The notes beneath the pieces are model-generated. The model worked only from the letters and a program-made list of their open reading frames with translations. It had not been told where the DNA came from and made no database searches. This document shows positions 12,701 to 18,227 of a stretch of DNA of 21,370 bases, in pieces. The DNA comes from Apostichopus californicus (taxonomy: Eukaryota > Echinodermata > Holothuroidea > Aspidochirotida > Stichopodidae), in contig JAIPMN010008702.1 of NCBI GenBank assembly GCA_020650975.1, positions 1 through 21,370 on the forward strand, in the 5' to 3' direction. Numbering within the stretch: position 1 is the stretch's first letter; every line of letters starts with the position of its first letter. A program made the translations under genes and the position numbers.

Positions 12701-15194
12701 GCAAGGCTCAATTTGAGCTAACAGTATTGAGACTATGTTTCATAATGACGTACATCAATAATACCAATGTACGATCCAGCTTCAGCAATTGAACTTGCAG
12801 AAATAGAATAAAAGGTTTTTAAAATTCCTTCGCTGTGGATAAAATTTGCTGCGGTGGTGAAATTTCTCCAGTTGTCTTACTAGTAACTGTTTGTTATTAT
12901 TTATTTTTGCAGAACCGGATAGAAGTTCTGATGTTAAGCAGACTGCCACCCTACTAGAACCAGTCATATCTCACCCCTCTGACAGTGGACAAGGTAAAGC
13001 ACCTTGCTGAGCTGGTATTATATACAGCAAATGATTAGATATTCCACTCCTGCGAACTTTCGTGTTGAAATTCGTTTGCTTACAGTGGCTTTGTTTTCTG
13101 TTTCATAGATATTTGAGCAATAGAGAGAAGATCCTAACGGTAGTTTTAGATTAATTCCACAAGTAAGATAACGATAGATTCATACAGGTACAGACTTGAA
13201 AATAATGGTTGGTGCTTCTTCCCTTTGGGTGTAATCTTGTCAAACTTTGGCGCATGGTTCTGTGAATCTGATGTTCATTCTATAAAATTTACACACTCTT
13301 TATGTTCCTTACAGTATGTCAGAATGGCTGTGCAATAAATAATGGAAAATGTAAACTCACAGTGCACATACTGCATTATTTGCTTCAAAATGTATGTTCC
13401 CTGAGTTGCATTTAATACATTAGCCTACATTTGTGATTTTTATTGTCATACAATTTTTAGAATGACTTTCAGGAAGGTTGCTTGGTTTTGAGTGAATGCA
13501 CAAAGTATTAAATGTGACTGACATAATCTATGGAATCCAACGCCATATTTTTTTGGATATAAAATTTATAATTCTGCCCTGGTTTGTGCAAACAATGTAA
13601 GAGGTCAAAACCATGTTAGAGGTATTATTTAGTAGTTAGGTTATTCACAAAACATAATTTTAATTTTGCCTTGCTGTACAAATCACACATACCTCTGGCA
13701 GTAAATGAAACAGATACAGCTTAAATTTGTATTGGAACATTTCTAGTTAGAAATGCAAAGATAGAGATCTTTATGAAGAGGACCTTTGGTCAGTTGTAGA
13801 CCACGGAGCAGATGGGGTGGGCAAAGGGCACACTTTTTGATAGTTTAATTGTCAGCAATATCATCATAAAAAGCAAAATTCCCTCAGGTTGTACGGAGTT
13901 GTTTCTGTATTAATATTTTGTTTAATTCTTTGTATTAATGTTGTAACTGCTACTGATTGCTTGATCAGAGTAAAAGTGTTAGCAGAGAGTAGAAGACTGT
14001 CTGTCTGTCTCTCAATTTTTAGTTTTGAGAGAGGGGGGAGGAGGAGAAGGAGTTGGTGATCATTTGTGGAAATGGGAGAGGGTGGGGGCATTGTCCCAAC
14101 TTCCCCCTTGGAAAGTATATGCTCTTGGTTATCATGGAATATCTGAAAACCTAACATACATTTTCATGCTGTCCTATCTTCAGCTGATATGAACGTGGGA
14201 GAGATTCCACCCGATGCATATGTGCACGGTACTGCAACCAGCTCTGAGGGGCGAACCACTCCTGTGAAGATAAATGGTAAGTACTTTGTGTTACACAAAA
14301 TTGTGCTCACAGTCTAATGTAAATGGGACAATTGTGTACATTCACCTTGATAACATGAACAAAAATACAAAGAGACAGTAAAAGCTCTCACCTCCAAGGT
14401 GGCACTTGACATTACACTTTGACAAAATGGCAGTCCCTGGCACTGTAAGCTAAGTTTCGTCCAGCCAAATGGAGCAAGATTTCCTTTGATAATCCTCCAT
14501 GCTGAAGACTACTGTCAATATGGTAAGATAGTGGTTGGGTTTGTGTTATTAAATTATTAACTTAGGGCAAAAATAGTGTTCTCTTTTACCTATTCATTAT
14601 AGCTAATTCAATTTTTTTTTCTCATATAAGACATTGCAGTGATATCACTAAACCATTTGATTACTTTAAAAGTAACACGTGGATGCACCATAGACATGAA
14701 TGCGATAACATTTAATACTGATCATGTGAAGTCAAATATGATCAAACTTGAAAATGTTGAGTTTAGTGTTACATTACATGTGCTCATATAAGACTAAACC
14801 ATTTGATAACTCTTAATTTCATACTTGGATGAACCATAGACAGGACTTTATTAGGCAAAGTATAGCCTAAGCATTTGTGAGTGTGGAATGCCAAGTAAAG
14901 TAAATTGAATATATTGGCATGAGATTGGACAAATGCAAAGTTCCTGTGAGTAACATACATAGTAAAGATGAAAAAATTAAAATGCATAAAACCCCTCAAG
15001 ACACATGTTTTGTGTTGACTAGTATGGATGTGTTAGCAGGCTATGATTGTTAACTTTGATATCTTTCAAACTTGGAAAATGGTGGCCCTGGTGTCAATTT
15101 TAATCCACTTTATTTTCCTTTCCAAACAGAGGATGGGTCGGCAAGTATGGCTCTTGGAGCAGACCCAACTGAGAAACTAGCAGCACCCAATTAA
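3744..15194 (+). CDS. TNF-receptor-like type I membrane protein, single BCMA/TACI-type cysteine-rich domain, 8 coding exons
   Basis: Join of 3744-3768, 5907-6107, 7134-7418, 9070-9135, 11118-11186, 12913-12993, 14184-14276 and 15130-15194, giving 294 residues. What is seen: a hydrophobic signal peptide (1 to about 27); nine cysteines at 30, 34, 42, 53, 54, 56, 60, 70 and 74; a Ser/Thr/Pro-rich stalk (about 77-135); a hydrophobic segment (about 143-170) broken by K152; then a basic stop-transfer stretch (R174, R177, K180, K187, R189, K190) and an acidic/polar tail. All joins are phase 1 with GT-AG ends. Known family: BCMA and TACI, receptors for BAFF/APRIL-type TNF ligands, have C-x12-C-x2-C-x3-C-x7/8-C-x3-C; here C42 onward reads C-x10-C-x2-C-x3-C-x9-C-x3-C. 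Inference: a cell-surface cytokine-type receptor. No death domain and no clear TRAF-binding motif is present in the tail. The topology and gene model are firmer than the family name; another small cysteine-rich ectodomain is possible. Confidence 0.72.
3769..5906 (+). other. Intron 1 of the receptor gene
   Basis: 2138 bases, GT-AG, phase 1. It contains short TACTTGATACTGA-type repeats near 3840-3865, a (TG)n stretch at 4609-4622 and, near its 3' end, a full minus-strand SINE (5332-5712). Open frames at 4152-4421 and inside the SINE are not supported as genes. Confidence 0.6.
5332..5712 (-). mobile_element. tRNA-derived SINE, minus orientation
   Basis: On the minus strand the head starts at about 5712 (GAGAGGGCGTTGTGGTCAAG). 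An A-box-like TGGTCAAGTAGTTAAGG (around 5683-5700) and a B-box GGTTCGAGCC (5647-5656) follow at tRNA-like spacing. A body containing CTTGGGCAAGGCAC and CTATGGGAAGTCCCC comes next, and it ends in an A-rich tail (complement of 5332-5355). It aligns along almost its whole length with the copy at 15960-16338. I did not find a clear target duplication. Apparent ORFs here are SINE sequence. Confidence 0.85.
5907..6107 (+). CDS. Receptor exon 2: signal peptide core and cysteine-rich domain
   Basis: The acceptor is ctcttgcag (AG at 5905-5906) and the donor is CAAG|GTAAGT at 6107/6108, a near-ideal site. The exon is 201 nt, phase 1-1. It encodes residues 9-75: the hydrophobic core LLILLVLNICVIRLVSG, a likely signal-peptidase site after G27, and the whole nine-cysteine domain ending HSFCQ. 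An ATG at 5909 could start a shorter signal peptide, but the exon begins at a splice acceptor. Retaining the next intron would add KLDLCSQTGLLT and stop at 6146-6148. Confidence 0.8.
6108..7133 (+). other. Intron 2 of the receptor gene
   Basis: 1026 bases, GTAAGT to CAG, phase 1. It separates the cysteine-rich domain from the stalk/transmembrane exon. Several short open frames occur (6182-6727), but none has splice or composition support. No repeat was recognised. Confidence 0.65.
7134..7418 (+). CDS. Receptor exon 3: Ser/Thr-rich stalk and transmembrane segment
   Basis: The acceptor is tttttacctttcag (AG at 7132-7133); the donor is TTTTAG|GTTAGA at 7418/7419, a weaker site. The exon is 285 nt, phase 1-1, covering residues 76-170. 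The stalk is rich in Ser, Thr and Pro, as in mucin-like O-glycosylated spacers. The C-terminal part is a hydrophobic span (WSTFLAFLW, then a Lys, then a long Val/Leu/Ile/Cys/Phe run). If the donor is not used, the next in-frame codons are GGT TAG (stop 7421-7423), which would give a membrane-anchored receptor without a tail. Confidence 0.78.
7419..9069 (+). other. Intron 3 of the receptor gene
   Basis: 1651 bases, phase 1. It contains fragments of an AGGTCA-rich degenerate repeat (about 7940-8230, including AGGTCA-AC-AGGTCA at 8073-8086) and the minisatellite at 8279-8353. Otherwise AT-rich without coding signal. Confidence 0.6.
8279..8353 (+). repeat. Minisatellite, 31-32-bp unit, about 2.3 copies
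   Basis: The unit AGGTTGTTATGGGAAACCAG plus AGGTTACAAGAT spans 8279-8310, recurs with small changes at 8311-8341, and a partial third copy (AGGTTGTG) starts at 8342. Confidence 0.75.
9070..9135 (+). CDS. Receptor exon 4: juxtamembrane basic segment
   Basis: The acceptor is tttatctttccctgcag (AG at 9068-9069) and the donor is GAAG|GTATAC at 9135/9136. The exon is 66 nt, phase 1-1, residues 171-192 (DQIRCSRQQKAANGLPKQRK then NE). The cluster of Arg and Lys directly after the hydrophobic segment fits a stop-transfer signal for a type I protein, which supports this exon as the one that follows exon 3. Confidence 0.72.
9355..10686. mobile_element. Non-autonomous hAT-like DNA transposon, 1332 bp
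   Basis: The ends are inverted: CATGGGCGGGATT at the left and, complemented, CAGGGGCGGGATT at the right, each followed by a G tract and GGGGGGGCAA. The insertion is flanked by a perfect 8-bp direct repeat CTCTTGTA (9347-9354 and 10687-10694). An 8-bp target duplication and CAG-starting inverted ends are hallmarks of the hAT superfamily. No transposase ORF survives; the short frames inside are chance. The interior has a 16-bp inverted pair (9570-9585 / 9658-9673) and roughly 195-bp tandem subrepeats on its right side. Confidence 0.85.
10084..10640 (+). repeat. About 195-bp tandem subrepeats inside the hAT-like element, nearly three units
   Basis: Unit starts are GTCTAGATGCGATTTA (10084), GTTTAGATGCAATTTA (10277) and ATCTAGATACAAATTG (10474), spaced 193 and 197 bases. 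Each unit also carries the CGCGCCAnCnGATGGTGGnG / CCGCnTAnATAG block (near 10165, 10350 and 10600). The third unit is interrupted and followed by the right end. Confidence 0.75.
11118..11186 (+). CDS. Receptor exon 5: cytoplasmic tail
   Basis: The acceptor is ctggttgtttatgcag (AG at 11116-11117) and the donor is CAAG|GTAAGG at 11186/11187. The exon is 69 nt, phase 1-1, residues 193-215 (GHVDDQVAFRLIEVVTESPN then IPQ). It is acidic/hydrophobic and I recognise no named domain. Reading on into the intron would continue open until a TGA at 11261-11263. Confidence 0.72.
11187..12912 (+). other. Intron 5 of the receptor gene
   Basis: 1726 bases, GTAAGG to CAG, phase 1. It contains a 22-base A tract (12172-12193), perhaps an old retroposon tail although no body is recognised upstream. 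No other feature seen. Confidence 0.65.
12172..12193 (+). repeat. Poly(A) tract, 22 bases
   Basis: A continuous run of A crossing the 12180/12181 boundary, followed by TTATCGC. It could be a simple repeat or the tail of a decayed retroposon. Confidence 0.9.
12913..12993 (+). CDS. Receptor exon 6: cytoplasmic tail
   Basis: The acceptor is ttattatttatttttgcag (AG at 12911-12912), with a good T-rich tract; the donor is CAAG|GTAAAG at 12993/12994. The exon is 81 nt, phase 1-1, residues 216-242, rich in Ser, Asp and Pro and ending SHPSDSGQ. Joined to exon 5 it makes IPQEPD, close to but not matching the TRAF2-type consensus [PSAT]-x-[QE]-E. No known domain is seen. Confidence 0.72.
12994..14183 (+). 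other. Intron 6 of the receptor gene
   Basis: 1190 bases, GTAAAG to CAG, phase 1. It includes a purine-rich (G/A) stretch at about 14028-14092. The minus-strand open frame overlapping 13864-14157 lacks any supporting signal. No repeats recognised. Confidence 0.65.
14184..14276 (+). CDS. Receptor exon 7: cytoplasmic tail
   Basis: The acceptor is gctgtcctatcttcag (AG at 14182-14183) and the donor is AATG|GTAAGT at 14276/14277, a strong site. The exon is 93 nt, phase 1-1, residues 243-273, including VGEIPPDAYVHG and a Ser/Thr-rich half. Y255 is the only tyrosine in the cytoplasmic tail. No established docking motif is matched exactly (it is not PPxY and not the TRAF6 PxExx-aromatic form). Confidence 0.72.
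14277..15129 (+). other. Intron 7 of the receptor gene
   Basis: 853 bases, GTAAGT to CAG, phase 1. It contains a diverged direct duplication (14621-14697 and 14783-14843). No coding signal. Confidence 0.65.
14621..14843 (+). repeat. Diverged direct duplication, period about 150-160 bp
   Basis: CTCATATAAGAC, ACTAAACCATTTGAT and GGATGNACCATAGACA occur in the same order at 14621-14697 and at 14783-14843. The second copy lacks about 16 bases between the first two blocks. Confidence 0.65.
15130..15194 (+). CDS. Receptor exon 8: C-terminus and stop
   Basis: The acceptor is ttttcctttccaaacag (AG at 15128-15129). It encodes residues 274-294 (EDGSASMALGADPTEKLAAP then N) followed by TAA at 15192-15194. 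The short Ala-rich end is unremarkable; PTEKLA only partly resembles a TRAF6-type PxExx motif. In the +1 frame an ATG at 15199 opens a short run, MPVRESGSRHIPIY, then a stop; this may be chance. Confidence 0.68.
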
Positions 15195-15390
15195 ACCGAT
15201 GCCAGTCAGGGAGAGTGGAAGCCGACACATCCCCATCTACTAAGAAAGGTTTTGCTTCTTCGACAGAGATGTATCAGGTTGAAATGACCATAAAATGTTA
15301 TTTTAATTTGATGATCACTCAATTCTTTAACTGGGAGGTCTTTCCCTTAATGCAGGGGCGTCGTGCGAAAATAAATTTTGGGGGGGCCCG
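15195..15390 (+). other. Probable 3' UTR of the receptor gene
   Basis: Follows the TAA at 15192. The first AATAAA (15370-15375) lies just inside the CAGGGGCG-ended repeat at 15353 and is followed by a T/G-rich run. If used, the 3' UTR is about 200 bases. A further AATAAA at 18245-18250 followed by T/G-rich DNA is an alternative, which would make a 3' UTR of about 3 kb full of repeats. Confidence 0.4.
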
Positions 15391-15675
15391 TGAGCAGGTG
15401 ATGACTATCTAAGCGGAGCGCCACCACAGATTGGCGCGCAGCGTACAAGAAAATTTTTTGTCTGGCAGACCCCCAGATTGCAGGAATCGGCACTTCCCGT
15501 GCCTCATGGCAGTAAGCAACACCCCTAAATTTGATAAAAATTTTGACCAAGCAGTCAACAGAAGCCCCATTTCTCGTAGGCCCTACAAGAAATTCAGTTG
15601 CTGATTTTATGACACCTTTGACAAAATTTGGGGGCCTGCGCCCCCTCGGGCCCCAATGGGCACAACGCCACTTTT
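15353..15675 (-). mobile_element. Second CAGGGGCG-family element, related to the hAT-like element in intron 4
   Basis: The left tip CAGGGGCGTCGTGC (15353) is followed by a 7-G run. Positions 15405-15449 are the reverse complement of 10591-10635 with about 41 of 45 bases identical, and similarity continues to about 15510. The right side (GCACAACGCC near 15660-15669) inversely resembles the left tip. I could not find an 8-bp duplication, so the right boundary is approximate. The minus-strand 113-codon frame across it is repeat sequence. Confidence 0.65.
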
Positions 15676-15959
15676 CCAGTGGCATCACTTTTTGGACATT
15701 ATTGGTGGGCTGTAAAACATATCTGTTAGTGGTTTTGGTTATAATTAAAATTAAAAAATTAATAATATTATTTAGTCAAACTTTGGAGAGGAATTGATAC
15801 ATTTAATGTGATTAAACTTTAAGAAAGGACTTTAGGGTAAATGACCTATTAATTTTGAAGCAAGTAAATATTTGTGATGAATTAGATATCATTGTTCTAC
15901 CAGAACTTTCTCGAAGTGCAATCAATTATTTATTCTTCAAACTCTGCTCAGACATGGTT
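15676..15959. other. Intergenic gap between repeats
   Basis: AT-rich sequence with no coding or repeat signal. Confidence 0.5.
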
Positions 15960-16338
15960 TTACACCTTGTTGCCGACATAGGGCTGAGGCAATGGACTTG
16001 TGATCTAAGGTTTGCAGGTTGGAATCCTTGCCGTTACGTTGTGTTCTTGGGCAAGGCACTTTATCTCCATTGCCTCTCTTCACCCAGGTGTATAAAATGG
16101 GGACCTGCGAGGTAGCTTGTAAATATGGTTGTGTGTGCGGATTCGTGGACGCACCCTATGGGAAGTCCCCCGGGGGTCACAATGATGTGGGGGTGCTGTA
16201 GTGCCCTAGGAGTGACTGTTTTGATATGTGCACACTTGGGTGTGTGGGTGTGACATGTTACCAGTGACCGGGGTTCAAATGTTGTAAAAGTCCTATTAGA
16301 AGGCCATGCATTTGATGTAAGACTGTAAACCATGTAAA
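15960..16338 (+). mobile_element. tRNA-derived SINE, plus orientation
   Basis: Same family as 5332-5712. Matching blocks in order are CAATGGACTTGTGATCTAAGG, TTCTTGGGCAAGGCAC, CACCCAGGTGTATAAA, CCTATGGGAAGTCCCC, GTGCACACTTGGGTGTGT and GACTGTAAAC. The B box has decayed (GGTTGGAATCC against GGTTCGAGCCC) and no long A tail remains, so this copy looks older. Overlapping open frames on both strands are SINE sequence. Confidence 0.82.
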
Positions 16339-16729
16339 TTTAACATGAACTTTTTACTTTCAAGATGTTTGGTTTGTGTGCATGTGATGCTCTAGCAAAC
16401 ACATTGCAAAAAGTGCAGCTTTCAAGTTATGTAGATGCAACACATCTATAATGGCCAATTAAGGTCAGCATAGGTCACAGTATGAAACCTTGTAAACATG
16501 GTGGTTAATCCAACAATAAATCTTGGATGAATTTCATACTACTTGATGTGTACATGCAGGTGCTGGAATGTTGGATTTGAGCTGTATCATTTTCATATCT
16601 TCCAAAATTAGCTTATTTGGACCATTTTTATTAGAGGTCAGTAGACAGAAGATGGCATTTTCTTGGTGATTAATCATTTAATTATTTATTAATTATTTAT
16701 TAGTTATTTTTGTTTGGATATTAACAGTA
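16339..16729. other. Intergenic DNA with AGGTCA-type degenerate repeat
   Basis: Contains AGGTCA-GCAT-AGGTCA (16462-16477) followed by GTATGAAACCTTGTAAACATGG, similar to sequence after other AGGTCA pairs in the window, and an AT-rich ATTATTTATTA tract at about 16680-16705. Confidence 0.5.
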
Positions 16730-16838
16730 TGTAAAAGTAAGTTGGCCTGACGTACTTTCGATCCTAGCAGGATCTTCTTCAGAGGCTAAATGATGAGTGA
16801 CAGTAACAGAAGGTACTTAAACACAACTTACTTTTACA
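16730..16838. mobile_element. Short inverted-repeat element with hammerhead-like motif
   Basis: Perfect 15-bp inverted repeat TGTAAAAGTAAGTTG (16730-16744) and CAACTTACTTTTACA (16824-16838) enclosing 79 bases. Directly inside the left arm sits GGCCTGACGTACTTTCGATC, with the fold described in the next entry. The layout suggests a terminal fragment or miniature copy of a retroelement, but no class can be assigned from this alone. Confidence 0.6.
16745..16786 (-). ncRNA. Hammerhead-ribozyme-like fold (candidate)
   Basis: On the minus strand, in order: GCCT (helix I, 5'), CTGAAGA (matches the CUGANGA core), one extra A, GATCCT-GCT-AGGATC (6-bp helix II, 3-base loop), GAAA (second core box), GTACG, TC (putative U16.1 and C17 cleavage position), AGGC (helix I, 3'). 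Hammerheads are known in Penelope-like elements and other retroelements. Deviations are the unpaired A before helix II and a helix III of at most one pair, so activity is doubtful; this may be a decayed or variant copy. Confidence 0.4.
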
Positions 16839-18142
16839 CATTCTCTTACACAGGCTCTCTATTGGATAAGCAGTTTGCTAACAGTTTTATTTTAATTGGA
16901 TATAAACAGAAGTACAAAATATCCTTCTATCATTGATAATACATCTGATGGCTTTAAGGGCACACCTTTAGTTCATGCCAAATTAAAAAAGGGTTTTCTG
17001 GTTGTAAATACTTAAACCTAGGAATGCAACCACATATACCTCTGGAGGCAGGAGGTGGGCCAAATTGAGGGGATGCACTATTGTGGAGGGTGTGTACTCT
17101 GTGATGCACAATAATACTTATAACAGGGTTTGTCTTTCAAGGCATTGTGAACATGCCCCATAGTTATCGGTTCATCCAAAACTGGGGGGCTGTATTTGCA
17201 TTAAATTCAGGTCTTGACATGTGTGTGATAACAGCAAAGTAGGATATGCATAGCACATACTGAAAGTAGTGTGCAGTACTAGGGAGAGAATGGAGGGAAT
17301 AGTATTATAAATGATATTTTGAGTATAGACTTTATTGAAAGGATAATGTGGTATTATGTATGTATAATGAATTCAAATGATAGAAACTGAATATATTATA
17401 TATGAAGAGGTATTGATACTACAGGGCAGACTGTGTATATGTATGGCATTATAATATAGATAGAATATAATGGAATTATGTGATATGACACTTAGGTATG
17501 ATATAGGTTCCATCTCCCGTAATGTCATTATTGATTAGTTGTCAAAAGGCAAAAGGAATCTATGCATTGGTGATAGACAGTGTGTGTGTGTGTACTGCTC
17601 TTGTGTGTGTACTGTGCTTGTAAACAGGAGAAGACAAATATGTGCACAATGGATTCAAATCTGTGCCTTCTTAGGTTGCAAGGTTCATGCTAGGTGAGTA
17701 AGAAATAAGATATAGATTCCCCTGGAGATCAGAGTTCATTTAAGGTCAACACAGGTCAAAACAGATATGGTAAAATTGTAAATATAGTAAGTCCAAAAGT
17801 ATAGCTTGGTACATGGATCCACCACTTTGGTCAGCAGTCAGTTGAGGTCATCAGAGGTCATAGTTTGAAGCTTGGATGGACTTCGTACAAGGTATGTAGA
17901 TTTTGCTGTAAAGTAAGCACAATTCTGGTGACACCAACCAAAGCTGAATGTCTCAAATTGATATATTGCATTTTTAAGGAAGGAGTTTAGTATTTTAAGC
18001 TGGTTTTATACAAACAAACAAAAAATCACAATTTATCATGTTTTGTGTAACAATTTATGATATTTATACTTTTTGTATATTCATATCAACTTATGTAAAT
18101 ACTGACAGATAAGCTTAACCTTCATCCACAACAGATATGGAC
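16839..18142. other. Intergenic DNA
   Basis: No coding signal. It contains two AGGTCA direct repeats with 4-base spacers (17743-17758 and 17845-17860) and short (TG)n runs at about 17580-17610. Confidence 0.5.
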
Positions 18143-18227
18143 ATTAAGATGCAGGGGATTATAGATTAAAATGCAGGGGAATGATTAAGATTTAGGGGAT
18201 CATTGATTAAGATGCAGGGTATCATTG
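18143..18227 (+). repeat. Minisatellite, 22-bp unit, about 4 copies
   Basis: Units ATTAAGATGCAGGGGATTAT plus AG (18143-18164), a 19-base variant (18165-18183), and two further 22-base copies (18184-18205, 18206-18227). Confidence 0.85.

Noticed and set aside
13864-14157. 97-codon minus-strand open frame
   Set aside because: It derives largely from a purine-rich tract (Pro/Leu/Ser-rich translation) within intron 6, with no supporting signal.
15199-15243. +1-frame run MPVRESGSRHIPIY after the stop as the true C-terminus
   Set aside because: It would need a frameshift or an alternative acceptor not seen in the sequence; exon 8 joins cleanly in phase 1 to the TAA at 15192.
15347-15688. 113-codon minus-strand open frame
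   Set aside because: It coincides with the CAGGGGCG element; no domain is seen and the related element at 9355-10686 does not conserve it.
16786-16815. Plus-strand ATGATGAG as a hammerhead core box
   Set aside because: No matching GAAA box, helix II or closing stem follows; the minus strand gives a far better fit.
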